A stretch of 64,000 nucleotides of DNA from Faecalicatena contorta (GTDB taxonomy: Bacteria > Bacillota > Clostridia > Lachnospirales > Lachnospiraceae): NCBI RefSeq assembly GCF_039521745.1, contig NZ_BAAACT010000010.1. One strand, 5' to 3'. Positions 34,448-43,509 of this stretch are shown here, piece by piece. Numbering within the stretch: position 1 is the first letter of the stretch; every line of letters begins with the position of its first letter. Position numbers and translations under genes: made by a program. The notes under the pieces are model-generated. The model was not told the origin of the DNA, ran no database searches, and worked only from the letters and a program-made list of their open reading frames with translations.

Positions 34448-35086
34448 TTATCCAAGGATCTCTTTTACTTTTTCCGCAAAGGCTTTCCCCAGTTTTTCAT
34501 GGTATTCAGCCTCCATATGTACCCCGTCCCTGACGGATGCCTTCCCATATTTGGATGCGTCTATAAAGTGCACACCGTTTTCTTTTGCAAATGCCTCATA
34601 TGCTTCTGCAAACTTTTCTGAACGCTCAACCGCGCCTTCTCCGAACATATCCAGAAAGAGCGGAACATCCTTGTAAGACGGATCAATCAGGAGGGGAGCT
34701 GCCAAGAGTACTTCCGGCCTGTTTCCTGCCATCGGCACCGTTTTAACCGCGTTCAGATAGCGTCCGAATCCGAATGCTATGGTGTAAGGATCTACCCCGA
34801 ATCTGGCCTTCAGATCGTTCGTCCCGAGCATCAGGATAATCAGGTCAAGCGGGGACTGTGAATCCAGGCAGGCCTCAAAATAAGCGATGCCGGAAAGTCT
34901 GTTTTCGACTGGATCGTCGTGGACAGTGGTTCTTCCGTTATATCCTTCTTCAATAACCTGATACTCATTTCCCAGTTCAGCCGCCAGAATCCCTGTCCAC
35001 CTGACATCATCCGGATGTCTGGTCCCTTCAGCCGGAACGGCTCCCCAGGTGTTGGAATCCCCGAAACAAAGTATTCTCTTTTTCAT
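34448..35086 (-). CDS. SGNH/GDSL-type esterase
   Basis: A 212-residue hydrolase with the four SGNH blocks: GDSNTWG (9-15, nucleophile Ser), a Gly in the NGRTT region (about 50), LGTND (about 95, Asn) and DGVHM (about 185, catalytic Asp and His). There is no signal peptide, so it acts in the cytoplasm. Within this operon it may remove acetyl or other ester groups from an imported sugar. It follows UroD-3 after a structured intergenic region. Confidence 0.9.
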   Translation of the reverse strand: MKKRILCFGDSNTWGAVPAEGTRHPDDVRWTGILAAELGNEYQVIEEGYNGRTTVHDDPVENRLSGIAYFEACLDSQSPLDLIILMLGTNDLKARFGVDPYTIAFGFGRYLNAVKTVPMAGNRPEVLLAAPLLIDPSYKDVPLFLDMFGEGAVERSEKFAEAYEAFAKENGVHFIDASKYGKASVRDGVHMEAEYHEKLGKAFAEKVKEILG

Positions 35087-35099
35087 ACTGCTGTTTCCT

Positions 35100-35200
35100 C
35101 CTTCAATTCTTCAAGTACGCCCCGGCGTACCTGCGGCGGGCCGCGCGTCATGCTCCGCATGACACAATTCATCTGCGCGCCTCTCCCATCCGCCGGAGGC
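35100..35200 (-). other. GC-rich structured intergenic region
   Basis: Between UroD-3 and the esterase gene lie several perfect palindromes: GTACGCC/GGCGTAC (35115-35130) and a hairpin GTCATGC/GCATGAC (35147-35163), the latter bordered by GCGCG and CGCGC arms. The stretch is far GC-richer than nearby gaps. It could be an RNA processing or partial attenuation site, or a small extragenic palindromic repeat. Confidence 0.5.
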
Positions 35201-35211
35201 TTTACTGCTTG

Positions 35212-36273
35212 TTAGATAAATTTTTTTCGTGCTTCATACAAAGCAATGATATTTTCCACAGGAACGTCGCCCTCAAAATCCTGGCTCGGCCCCAGAATAT
35301 ATCCTCCATCCACATTCATCGTCCTGATGATGTATTCCGTCTCCGCCCTGACCTCCTCCGGTGTCCCGAAAGGCAGCAGGTTCTGTGTGTCCACACCGCC
35401 CTGAAAGCAAAGCTTGTCTCCGTATTCCCGCTTTAATGAATCGACTTCCATTCCCTTTACCTTCTGAATCGGCTCCAGTCCGTCAACCCCGCATGCAATC
35501 AAGTTCGGAATGATCTTCCTGACCGCCCCGCAGGAATGCTGCAAGTAAAAACAATTATATTTATGTGCCAGCTGAACCAGCTTTTTCGTATTCTCCGCAA
35601 AATATTCATCCCACATCTTTGGGCTGAACAAAAGGCTGATCTGCGTCCCGTAATCGTCACATGGCCGAATCAGGTCGATCGCGCCATCGCCTGCTTCTAA
35701 CATCCGCTCATACAGCTCCATATAAAACTGGCTGTATCGGTTCAGCATTGCCTTTACCATCTCCGGCTCCTCCGCCATCAGCATATAGAAAGATTCCGCC
35801 GGATACAGATCCAGAAATACCTGATAAGGCCCCGGCCATCCGATCCGGATCGCTTTATCCTGATGCTGGCCGCAAAAACGCTTTACAGCCTCATAGTCAA
35901 AATGATCGGGATTCGGCCAGTCTCTGAAAGCCATGAGTTCTTCCATCGTCTCAACATGTTCAAGAGGCCTTTTGATGGTATGGCTGTTATACTCCACACC
36001 GTTCCATTTTTCTACATATTGCTGTCCAAAGGGATGTGTATGCACTACCTCCCCTTTTGCGTTAACAAAATCCGGTTTCTTAGGCCCGATATATGGCGGA
36101 AAATCCATTACCCTTGTGTCAATCTCCAGGATATCCATAACCTCTTCTGCCGATTCAACCTGAAAGTATTGCTGCATCTTCTCCCATGCAGTCTCAACAG
36201 CCTGCATCGTTGCAGGGACACGGTCCGGAGTCTTGTGCTCAAAAGCTGCCCTCACACGCTCCTTACTATTCAA
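35212..36273 (-). CDS. UroD-superfamily protein, candidate methyltransferase (UroD-3)
   Basis: A 353-residue paralogue with MNSKERVRAAFEHKTPDRVP at the start, LQHSCGA near residue 244, and FQGGVDTQNLLPFG near 275. The start codon is TTG at 36273, with GGGAGG eight bases upstream; the alignable N-terminus of its paralogues supports it. It is the first gene of the transporter operon, behind a strong promoter (36314-36342) and operator-like inverted repeats. As with UroD-1 and UroD-2, the H-x-C motif argues for methyl transfer. Confidence 0.82.
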   Translation of the reverse strand: MNSKERVRAAFEHKTPDRVPATMQAVETAWEKMQQYFQVESAEEVMDILEIDTRVMDFPPYIGPKKPDFVNAKGEVVHTHPFGQQYVEKWNGVEYNSHTIKRPLEHVETMEELMAFRDWPNPDHFDYEAVKRFCGQHQDKAIRIGWPGPYQVFLDLYPAESFYMLMAEEPEMVKAMLNRYSQFYMELYERMLEAGDGAIDLIRPCDDYGTQISLLFSPKMWDEYFAENTKKLVQLAHKYNCFYLQHSCGAVRKIIPNLIACGVDGLEPIQKVKGMEVDSLKREYGDKLCFQGGVDTQNLLPFGTPEEVRAETEYIIRTMNVDGGYILGPSQDFEGDVPVENIIALYEARKKFI

Positions 36274-36283
36274 TTGATATCCC

Positions 36284-36342
36284 TCCCTCAGAGTTCCTCA
36301 TCTTGTTAAGTTCATTATAATTCTGAGGGAGTTTAAAATCAA
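36284..36342 (-). promoter_or_regulatory. Operon promoter with inverted-repeat operator
   Basis: On the minus strand TTGATT (36337-36342) and TATAAT (36314-36319) are spaced by 17 bases. Two perfect 10-bp inverted arms, CTCCCTCAGA at 36284-36293 and its complement at 36322-36331, are centred near the expected transcription start. One arm lies in the spacer and the other includes the ribosome-binding site region, as expected for a regulator bound across the promoter. Confidence 0.6.
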
Positions 36343-36359
36343 TTTAAATTAAATTTTAA

Positions 36360-36375
36360 ATTTAAACGTTTAAAT
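36360..36375. promoter_or_regulatory. Perfect 16-bp palindrome with AAACGTTT core (LacI-type operator candidate)
   Basis: ATTTAAACGTTTAAAT is a perfect palindrome with the central CG typical of LacI/PurR operators. It lies about 18 bp upstream of the -35 of the transporter operon and overlaps the stop of the upstream gene. A related sequence occurs before the LacI-fusion gene at 38619-38632, so that regulator is the natural candidate. Confidence 0.55.
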
Positions 36376-37679
36376 CATTTTGCATAATCCTCGGCAACAC
36401 GCATTGCAATCTTCTCCCATTTAAACAGCCGCTGTGGATCATGCCTTACAGTTGAGATATCTTTGAAGATAAGTTCCACATGGCACTGCCCCTCTGTCAG
36501 CTCCATAAACTCTCTGATTTCCTTCTCCGCCTGAGCCTCATCAAAAATATTGCCTGCAACAATGGCCGGGTTCGGCTTTCTGCTCATAACATAGTCCGTC
36601 CCAACCTCTTGAATGATCTTTTCACTGTTACACCAGGGTGATACGGATATCTTTCGCAGATTGGGTATTTTCCTAAGCATGGAAACCTTCAGATCCAGGG
36701 GTTCACAGCATCCGTAATAGGTAAGTCCGAACCGCCTGAGCCACTTCAAATCATGTTCAACGGCGAATTCCCAGTGCATCTCAGGAGATACGGTTGAGAA
36801 TATCTGTGCATTGGAACATCCCCACATATTCTTTGCAAGTACATGGTCCGGATTAAAGTCCTCACCGGGAAGCTCTGTTGTATACCCGTAACCGCCTGAG
36901 CCTACCCGGGTGTTATTGCAGTCCAGTGATAACAGGTTCTGTTCTTCAAACTGATCCAGCTCTACCATCCATGCCTGGACCATTTTTTCATAGATGTCGT
37001 GTACCATATCCGGCCTCATGACCAGATCCATAATGGCTTCCTGTACGCCCCACCAGCGTATCAGGTAATCCCACGGCGTATACCATATATGGGTCTGCCC
37101 CACCTTTTTGACAGGGATTATTCCCGCAAATACATCCCGCATTGCATCATAAGAATACTGCGTGGCCCTTTCATAATGGGTGACCACCGGCATCTTGATT
37201 TTTTCAATGTCTTCCGGCTCCTGGATCTGAATCTTAAAATGCCTGGAATAGATCTCATTTTCCTGATCCGTATAGGCGGCATCCACATCTTCCACAATTC
37301 CAAAATCTGTGGAGTGGATTGCCAGAGGACATTCGATATAGGGGTTCACCACCATGTCCCCCGGAAAGTGGTTCCACTGGAAAATCGTCTTTTTCAGCGT
37401 ATCCTCCAGATTTCTTGCCCAGGGATGTGTGCACCTCAGGGTCAGCTCATCGTTTACGTTCATCTCATGCCATGGGATCTCATTGATCCATACCATTGGT
37501 TTTACCGATTTCTTGTCATTCAAAAGCGTCCAGTTTCTGGCATTCTCTTCATTTCTTCTATCACCTGAGATCTGTGCAATCCTCTCTCCCAGTGTTTTTA
37601 AGATATCCTTGTCCTTCTGTGTAAGTATAATTTCTTTCTCCTCCGGAATCACCGGTTTGTGTGACGGGTCATGCAGCAT
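36375..37679 (-). CDS. Divergent UroD-superfamily-like protein (UroD-4)
   Basis: A 434-residue protein with the overall pattern of UroD-like proteins, including a long N-terminal helix region, HFPGDMVVNPYIECPLAIHS (about 105-124), and a C-terminal LTYYGCCEPLDLK (about 320) followed by SVSPWC (about 350). The GCCEP segment sits where paralogues have H-S-C-G, so the metal site, if present, is different. It lies after an AraC regulator and a terminator, and immediately upstream of the UroD-3 operon on the same strand. Function unknown; assignment to the superfamily rests on pattern similarity only. Confidence 0.6.
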   Translation of the reverse strand: MLHDPSHKPVIPEEKEIILTQKDKDILKTLGERIAQISGDRRNEENARNWTLLNDKKSVKPMVWINEIPWHEMNVNDELTLRCTHPWARNLEDTLKKTIFQWNHFPGDMVVNPYIECPLAIHSTDFGIVEDVDAAYTDQENEIYSRHFKIQIQEPEDIEKIKMPVVTHYERATQYSYDAMRDVFAGIIPVKKVGQTHIWYTPWDYLIRWWGVQEAIMDLVMRPDMVHDIYEKMVQAWMVELDQFEEQNLLSLDCNNTRVGSGGYGYTTELPGEDFNPDHVLAKNMWGCSNAQIFSTVSPEMHWEFAVEHDLKWLRRFGLTYYGCCEPLDLKVSMLRKIPNLRKISVSPWCNSEKIIQEVGTDYVMSRKPNPAIVAGNIFDEAQAEKEIREFMELTEGQCHVELIFKDISTVRHDPQRLFKWEKIAMRVAEDYAK

Positions 37680-37783
37680 AATTTTTCCTCCTTTACCATA
37701 GGCCTGCCGGCTCCTGAAGAACCGGAACCTGCAGATTCTTCCAGATTTTTACTCTCTTTTTTCCATCCTAACACTGCATGAAA

Positions 37784-37810
37784 AAAGCCACAACGCTCTG
37801 TTGTGGCTTT
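37784..37810 (-). terminator. Rho-independent terminator after the AraC gene
   Basis: A nine-base stem (AGCCACAAC pairing with GTTGTGGCT on the minus strand) with a short loop and a following run of Ts. It overlaps the AraC stop codon, so part of the UroD-4 transcription may come from read-through or from a weak promoter beyond it. Confidence 0.8.
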
Positions 37811-38561
37811 AAGGTTGCTCAATGTGACATTTTTTGTATTCACCGGGAGTGACTTCCATATATTTTTTAAATGCTCTGGAAAATGTCTTCGAATCACTGT
37901 ACCCGCAGTCGGCAGCAGCCTCATTCACTGTGCTGCCCCCAATCAATGCCTGAGCCCCCACACTCATTTTACGGGTATAGATAAACTGGCTCGGGCACAT
38001 GCCGAATATCTCTTTAAACCTCCTGGTAAAATAGGACCGTTCCATACCCGCACACTCTGCCAGCTCCTGTACCCCCGGATTCTCAGCAATGTGCTCATCA
38101 ATATACTTCAGCACACGCTTCATGCGCCGGCTGCTCGTGCGGTAAATCGGCAGCCTCTCATTGATCCGCTTCAAAAAGATATCGAACAGCCTGGACACGT
38201 CCTGAAAGCAGGCGGGATCACGCTGCAGGAGCCGAATGCTGTGAAGCAGATAATACAGCTCTTCATCCGTTCGGACCTCAATGCAGGTAAAATTCATAGC
38301 CAGAGAGATATCCATCTCCACATGGAACCAAAGCACTTCCAGCGGGTCGTCCAGATCATGCCGCAGAGAATAGGGCTGCATCACGGGAAGTACATAAAAA
38401 TACCCCTTTTTCAGCTGCACCTCATTTTCCCCCTGCCGGAACCATGCCTTTCCCCCACAGACATAATACATGCGGTAAAATGCGGCGCATTCGTCCGTCA
38501 TGCCCCAGTCCGGGGGGCACAACGTATACTCATTTTGTATAATCTTAAATTCAAAATGCAC
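37809..38561 (-). CDS. AraC-family transcriptional regulator
   Basis: A 250-residue regulator with an N-terminal cupin-like sensor (about 10-130, with VQLKKGYFYVLPVMQPYSL) and two C-terminal helix-turn-helix units (about 150-250: VQELAECAGMERSYFTRRFK and CGYSDSKTFSRAFKKYMEVT). It is divergent from the LacI-fusion gene and precedes UroD-4. It probably controls the UroD/transporter genes in response to the imported sugar. Confidence 0.92.
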   Translation of the reverse strand: MHFEFKIIQNEYTLCPPDWGMTDECAAFYRMYYVCGGKAWFRQGENEVQLKKGYFYVLPVMQPYSLRHDLDDPLEVLWFHVEMDISLAMNFTCIEVRTDEELYYLLHSIRLLQRDPACFQDVSRLFDIFLKRINERLPIYRTSSRRMKRVLKYIDEHIAENPGVQELAECAGMERSYFTRRFKEIFGMCPSQFIYTRKMSVGAQALIGGSTVNEAAADCGYSDSKTFSRAFKKYMEVTPGEYKKCHIEQP

Positions 38562-38713
38562 AGCGTGCCTCCTTCTTTACTATGCACGGCCTGGCCGTGT
38601 ATATTAACGCCTTCCTTTTTAATCGTTTAACTTAATATTAAATTCCGTTGACTTTTTTATTTACTTATGACAATATTATTATAAAATTTGGAGAAAGGCA
38701 AGGAGGGATTCTT
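38562..38713. promoter_or_regulatory. Divergent control region between AraC and LacI-fusion genes
   Basis: It contains a perfect palindrome CACGGC-CTG-GCCGTG (38585-38599), and a LacI-type half-palindromic site TAATCGTTTAAC (38620-38631) related to the operator at 36360. A TTGACT at 38648-38653 is followed by TATTAT at 38674-38679 (20-base spacer) as a possible weak plus-strand promoter. The layout suits mutual or autoregulation of the two divergent regulators. Confidence 0.45.
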
Positions 38714-40969
38714 ATGGCAACATTAAAAGATGTTGCGGAAAAAGCGGGCGTTTCAATTGCGACCGTCTCAAACTGTATTAATAATACGAAAACCGTAAAA
38801 CCCGCTACACGGGCAAAGATCATGCAGATCATTGAAGAATTAAACTATATTCCCAATGCATCCGCTAAGAGCCTCAAATCTGAGGCATCCAGAGAGATTG
38901 GAGTTGTATTCCCTGATATTGATGACTCCTGCCATGCCGATATTCTGAAGGGCATCATCTCCAGCGCAGAGAATATGGACTACACGTTAAATATTTCATT
39001 TTCTTATCACACGCCAAAGCTGGAGCGCAAGATCATAGACCAGCTCATCGGCAGAAATGTAGCCGGGATCATTCTCATCACATGCCAGCCCCAGAATGCA
39101 GACTATTTCCAGAACAGCATTGTCAGGCATAACATACCAACCATATTTATCGATCATTTTCCCGATAATATAGACGCAAACTTCCTGGCATTTGACAATT
39201 ACAATTCCTGTTACTATCTCACAAAAAAGCTGATTGAAAACGGATATCACAATATTGACCTCATGATCGGGCACAGCGATTACTTTTCTGAGCGCGAATG
39301 TGTCCGGGGATTTACCGATGCCCACGATGACCTGGAACTGGAATTTGACCCTGGTCAGATCATTGAGACACGCTTTACAAAGGAATCCTCATTCCGCAAG
39401 GCCATGTTCAATATCGTAGAAAAACCGCCTCAGGCGATTATTACGTCCTCACATCCACTGGCCAAAGGGGTAATTGAGGCATTTAATCTCTGCTCCATCA
39501 AGATTCCAAGAGATACCTGTATTATCACTCTTGGAGAAGAATCCTGGAATGAGAGCAATTATCTGCCGAACCTGCTGCACACGTCCCGTACCGCTTACAC
39601 ACTTGGCATCCGCAGCATACAAGTCCTCATGAAGAATCTTCAGGAGTCGGCATTTTTTGAAAAGGAGTTCATGCTCTTCAAGGATAACGTAATAGGAAGC
39701 CACATCAAGATTCCCAAGGCTCCCATTCCCTACCACATCCCAAAGACTCCCAAGAGGACGCTGCGCATTATTGCCACCTCCATGCCCACTATCCTCTCGT
39801 TACATGCAGTATCCAAAGAATTCGAGCGGCAGCATGAGGTTAAGATAGAATTTGATTTTGTAAGCTACAGGGAACTGATCGAAACGATCGTTGCAGACAG
39901 CGCCAGAGAAAAAAGCAAATATGATGTGTATATGTATGATATCTCATGGCTTACGTATTTGGTAAATTTAAATGTACTCACAGATATAACCGAACTGATT
40001 TCCTCTAATGAGATATTTACCAGGCATCTTGTGCCCAAGAACCTGTCCAATGCATGCTATAAGGGACGGTATTACGGATTTCCTATCGTAGGGGGCTCCC
40101 ATATACTTTTTTACAGAAAGGATTTATTTGAACAGCCGTCCATCCAGAACCAGTTTGAGACAAGGTACAATATGCCGCTGCGTCCCCCCAAAACCTGGAA
40201 AGAATTCAACGGCATCGCCCAGTTTTTTACGAAAGAATATAACCCCTATTCGCCGACTTTATACGGAACATCCGTCATAGGCAGCGTCAATGAGGAATTT
40301 GCCCTGGAACTGCAGATACGCCTCTGGAGCTTCGGCGGCGGCCTGTATGACAGCGCCGGACGCCTGAAACTGGATACGCCGCAGAATGTCAAGGCACTGC
40401 AGAGTCTTCTGGATACAGCCCGCTTTACAGAACACGGCATTTCCAATACTTCCATCAATTCCAGTTTCCAGGACTTCGGAAGCGGACGCACTGCCATGCT
40501 TCTTTCCTTTACGGAGTACGGTACTCTGATCAACGACTGCCTGCACGGGGATATTATTACGAAAATTGATTACAGCATGCTCCCCGGACAGACTCCGGCC
40601 AATGTAGGATGGCATATGGGCATCAGCAAGACGACCCGGCACACAGAATTGATAGCAAACTACTTTAAGTGGATCTCCCAAAAGAAAACAAGCTATTATA
40701 TGACAACTTTAAACGGGCAGTCCACCGTTCTTTACCCTTATGAGAACCAGGAGATCTTGAGGCTTTATCCCTGGATGAGGCTGAATACAAAGTGCATCGA
40801 GAAATCCAGGAACCGGGTCTATCCGTTCCAGGCTCCCGACAGGATCGTTCCTCCATACGAGATAGAGACAATCCTACAGGATGTATGTATTCAGGCTTAT
40901 CAAAAAGAGCTTTCTCCGCAGGATGCCCTGAGAAAAGGAGAGAGCAGGATCAGGAAACTGTTTCATTAG
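38714..40969 (+). CDS. LacI-family regulator fused to an ABC solute-binding domain
   Basis: A 751-residue protein. Residues 1-60 are a LacI helix-turn-helix with hinge (TLKDVAEKAGVSIATVS). About 65-330 form a LacI/PBP1 ligand domain. About 350-751 resemble a family 1 extracellular solute-binding protein: SMPTILSLHAVSKEFERQ, then GRYYGFPIVGGSHILFYRKD and PPKTWKEFNGIAQFF. There is no signal peptide or lipobox, so the second binding domain must be cytoplasmic. The start is the ATG at 38714 after AAGGAGGG; 22 codons of open frame upstream overlap the promoter. The fusion suggests a regulator reading two ligands or an oligosaccharide. Confidence 0.85.
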   Translation: MATLKDVAEKAGVSIATVSNCINNTKTVKPATRAKIMQIIEELNYIPNASAKSLKSEASREIGVVFPDIDDSCHADILKGIISSAENMDYTLNISFSYHTPKLERKIIDQLIGRNVAGIILITCQPQNADYFQNSIVRHNIPTIFIDHFPDNIDANFLAFDNYNSCYYLTKKLIENGYHNIDLMIGHSDYFSERECVRGFTDAHDDLELEFDPGQIIETRFTKESSFRKAMFNIVEKPPQAIITSSHPLAKGVIEAFNLCSIKIPRDTCIITLGEESWNESNYLPNLLHTSRTAYTLGIRSIQVLMKNLQESAFFEKEFMLFKDNVIGSHIKIPKAPIPYHIPKTPKRTLRIIATSMPTILSLHAVSKEFERQHEVKIEFDFVSYRELIETIVADSAREKSKYDVYMYDISWLTYLVNLNVLTDITELISSNEIFTRHLVPKNLSNACYKGRYYGFPIVGGSHILFYRKDLFEQPSIQNQFETRYNMPLRPPKTWKEFNGIAQFFTKEYNPYSPTLYGTSVIGSVNEEFALELQIRLWSFGGGLYDSAGRLKLDTPQNVKALQSLLDTARFTEHGISNTSINSSFQDFGSGRTAMLLSFTEYGTLINDCLHGDIITKIDYSMLPGQTPANVGWHMGISKTTRHTELIANYFKWISQKKTSYYMTTLNGQSTVLYPYENQEILRLYPWMRLNTKCIEKSRNRVYPFQAPDRIVPPYEIETILQDVCIQAYQKELSPQDALRKGESRIRKLFH

Positions 40970-43401
40970 AAGTGCCGCTTAAGCGTCCGGTACAAAATCT
41001 CCGGCTCAATGGGCTTTGCAATATGGGCGTCCATCCCTGCCTCCTGGGCTTTCGCCACATCCTCCTGAAACGCATTCGCAGTCATGGCAATAATCGGAAT
41101 TCTGCCAGCCTGCGGATGTGTGCTGGACCGGATCGCCCGGGCAGCTTCATATCCGTCCATCAGCGGCATCTGAATATCCATCAGAACGGCATCATAATAG
41201 CCCTCCTCCGATTCAGCAAAAGCCTCGAGAGCCTGGGAGCCGTCTGCGGTTGTATCCACATGGATGCCCGTCATCTGCAGAATCTCCACGGCAATCTCTT
41301 TGTTCAGCGCGTTATCCTCGGCAAGAAGCACCCTGCGTCCACTGAAATCAAAGTCCTGCGCCGGATTATCCGCCGGTGCTTTTTCTTTGCCTTTTCCGGT
41401 AATGTCCAGCAATGTGTTGTAAAGTGACGATGCAAACAGCGGCTTTGCAAGAAATTTGTTCACTCCTGCTGCCCGTGCTTCCTCCTCTATCTCTCCATAA
41501 TCATATGCAGTAATAATAATAATCAATGTATGATGGCCCACAATAGACCTAATTTTTCTGGCCACCTCTACTCCGTTGATCTCCGGCATCCTTAGATCAA
41601 TAAAACAAATGTCATAATCCTCTCCCGCTTCGTGTGACAGCCGGATTTCCTCCACGATTTCCAGGCTGTCCGTCACCCATTTTGCATCAATCCCAAATTT
41701 TTGCAGAAGCAGGGATGCATACTGGCAGACATCCTGGTCGTGGTCTCCAATAATCACTTTCAGCGTATCCATCTCCGGATATTTTTCATAAGACCTGTCA
41801 GAATCTGCCAGGTCAAAGGGCAGTTCCACTGTAAATGTGGTACCCACATTTATCTTGCTTTTTACTCCGATCGTTCCCCCTAGAATTGTAACCAGATTCT
41901 TTGTAATGGGCATACCCAGTCCGGTTCCCTGCATATGGGAATATCCCTGCCTGCGTTCCTGCTCGAATGGCTCATACAAGTGTTTTAGAAAACCTTCGCT
42001 CATACCTGTTCCCGTATCAGAGACGGTAAACCTCAGCCTGACCTGTCCCTTCTGTGAAAACAACTGCCTGACATCCAGCCTGACATGGCCGCCCTCAGGC
42101 GTAAACTTCACCGCATTGGATAAAAGATTCAACAGTATCTGATTCACACGCATAGGATCTCCGATCAGTTCCTCTTCCATCACTCCCTGTATGGATTCAT
42201 CGAACTCGAGATTCCTGTTGACCGCCTGTGGATGGATGATCGCAGTCACCGACTCCAAAAGATGTCCGAGATCAAACTTTTCATGGGAAACTGAAAGCCT
42301 CCCGTCCTCAATCTTAGACATATCCAGTATGTCATTGATCAGGGAAAGCAGATGCTTTGAGGAAAAACTGATTTTGGCAAGACAGTCCTGTATTCTTTCC
42401 CTCTCATCCATATGCGCCGCGGCAATCGTTGTCATCCCGATAATTGCATTCATCGGGGTTCTAATCTCATGTGACATTCTGGAAAGAAAATCTGATTTTG
42501 CCCTGTTTGCATTTTCGGCAGACTGCAGCGCATCACTGAGCTGCTGAGCCTGGGCTTTCAGTTCTTTCTGCATCTCGCGCAGCTCTTTTACATCCGTGAC
42601 ATCAATGTAAATAAGCAGGTATACAGGAAAACCGCCAATCCAGTCCACGCAGTCCCCATTAATCTGCATCCAGGCAGTCTTGCCGTCCTTATTCAGCATC
42701 TTTGCCAAAAAATGTACATGTTCTCCTTTTTTTATGCGGCTCATCTGGGACAAAATTACATCTCTGTTCATATCCAGATTCATCCTAAGAGTCTGTTCTG
42801 ACATATCCTCGAATTCTCTGATCCCAAAAAATTCCTGGAATTTATCATTCGCCTCTAACAATTCCACATCCCGTTCTGTTTTCACCAAAAATTTTGCAGC
42901 AAATCCCGGAATGTTATTATATGTAATAGACTGTGTCTTTTCCATTTCAACCAGGTCATTGATATCGGTAATGACCGTATAAGCAATCGGGATACCATTC
43001 AGCGCTTCCCCTGTAAAAATGCCGTTCAGCCGCACCCACTTATGCCCTCCGCCTTTTACCGGCATACGGGTAATAATGCTGTACCCTTTTTTCTCGGACT
43101 CTGCTGCATCCAGTACCGCCCCGCGTATCTTATACAGTTCATCCTCATAATGATGGCACTTATAATAGATATCCGGTCTGTTCCTGAACTTTTCCTGATA
43201 CTCTTCTTTTGCATAACCGATCAGGTCATAGTAAAAATCATTGGACCACACCATGGTATAATATTCATCCAGCAGGTGTTTGCTGACACTCACCTGCAGC
43301 GAACTCATCAGCATGATATATTCTGCCTCTGACTTGTTCTGTTTCAGAGGATTCTCCTCCTCCGGCAGATATTCTTCGACCTTCTCATTCCCATCTTCCA
43401 T
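40966..43401 (-). CDS. Hybrid histidine kinase (PAS-PAS-HisKA-HATPase-REC-REC)
   Basis: An 811-residue soluble kinase without membrane helices. Two PAS domains (about 35-165 and 165-285), a short coiled coil, HisKA with SHEIRTPMNAIIG (about 320), HATPase with NLLSNAVKF and GTGLGMPI boxes, and two receivers (phosphoacceptors in FIDLRMPEING and LMDIQMPLMDG). The layout is typical of clostridial signal integrators. The start at 43401 has GGGGAGG upstream. The gene converges on the LacI-fusion gene, with stop codons overlapping by four bases. Confidence 0.93.
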   Translation of the reverse strand: MEDGNEKVEEYLPEEENPLKQNKSEAEYIMLMSSLQVSVSKHLLDEYYTMVWSNDFYYDLIGYAKEEYQEKFRNRPDIYYKCHHYEDELYKIRGAVLDAAESEKKGYSIITRMPVKGGGHKWVRLNGIFTGEALNGIPIAYTVITDINDLVEMEKTQSITYNNIPGFAAKFLVKTERDVELLEANDKFQEFFGIREFEDMSEQTLRMNLDMNRDVILSQMSRIKKGEHVHFLAKMLNKDGKTAWMQINGDCVDWIGGFPVYLLIYIDVTDVKELREMQKELKAQAQQLSDALQSAENANRAKSDFLSRMSHEIRTPMNAIIGMTTIAAAHMDERERIQDCLAKISFSSKHLLSLINDILDMSKIEDGRLSVSHEKFDLGHLLESVTAIIHPQAVNRNLEFDESIQGVMEEELIGDPMRVNQILLNLLSNAVKFTPEGGHVRLDVRQLFSQKGQVRLRFTVSDTGTGMSEGFLKHLYEPFEQERRQGYSHMQGTGLGMPITKNLVTILGGTIGVKSKINVGTTFTVELPFDLADSDRSYEKYPEMDTLKVIIGDHDQDVCQYASLLLQKFGIDAKWVTDSLEIVEEIRLSHEAGEDYDICFIDLRMPEINGVEVARKIRSIVGHHTLIIIITAYDYGEIEEEARAAGVNKFLAKPLFASSLYNTLLDITGKGKEKAPADNPAQDFDFSGRRVLLAEDNALNKEIAVEILQMTGIHVDTTADGSQALEAFAESEEGYYDAVLMDIQMPLMDGYEAARAIRSSTHPQAGRIPIIAMTANAFQEDVAKAQEAGMDAHIAKPIEPEILYRTLKRHF

Positions 43402-43509
43402 CTCATAACCTCCCCTCATCTATTGAGCACTCTCGGAAACTCTCCTGCACCCATCTTTGCACCCAAGCTTCCGGGAGCAACCCTATTCACTCGAAATCTT
43501 GGCTATTTT

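Noticed and set aside
25157..36273. Heme biosynthesis (HemE) assignment for the UroD-like genes
   Set aside because: No other heme genes are nearby, there are several paralogues, and the H-x-C motif is a mark of methyltransferase members, not of HemE.
36284..36331. RNA hairpin hiding the ribosome-binding site of UroD-3
   Set aside because: The upstream arm lies between the -35 and -10 of the best promoter, so it would not be transcribed; a DNA operator is more likely.
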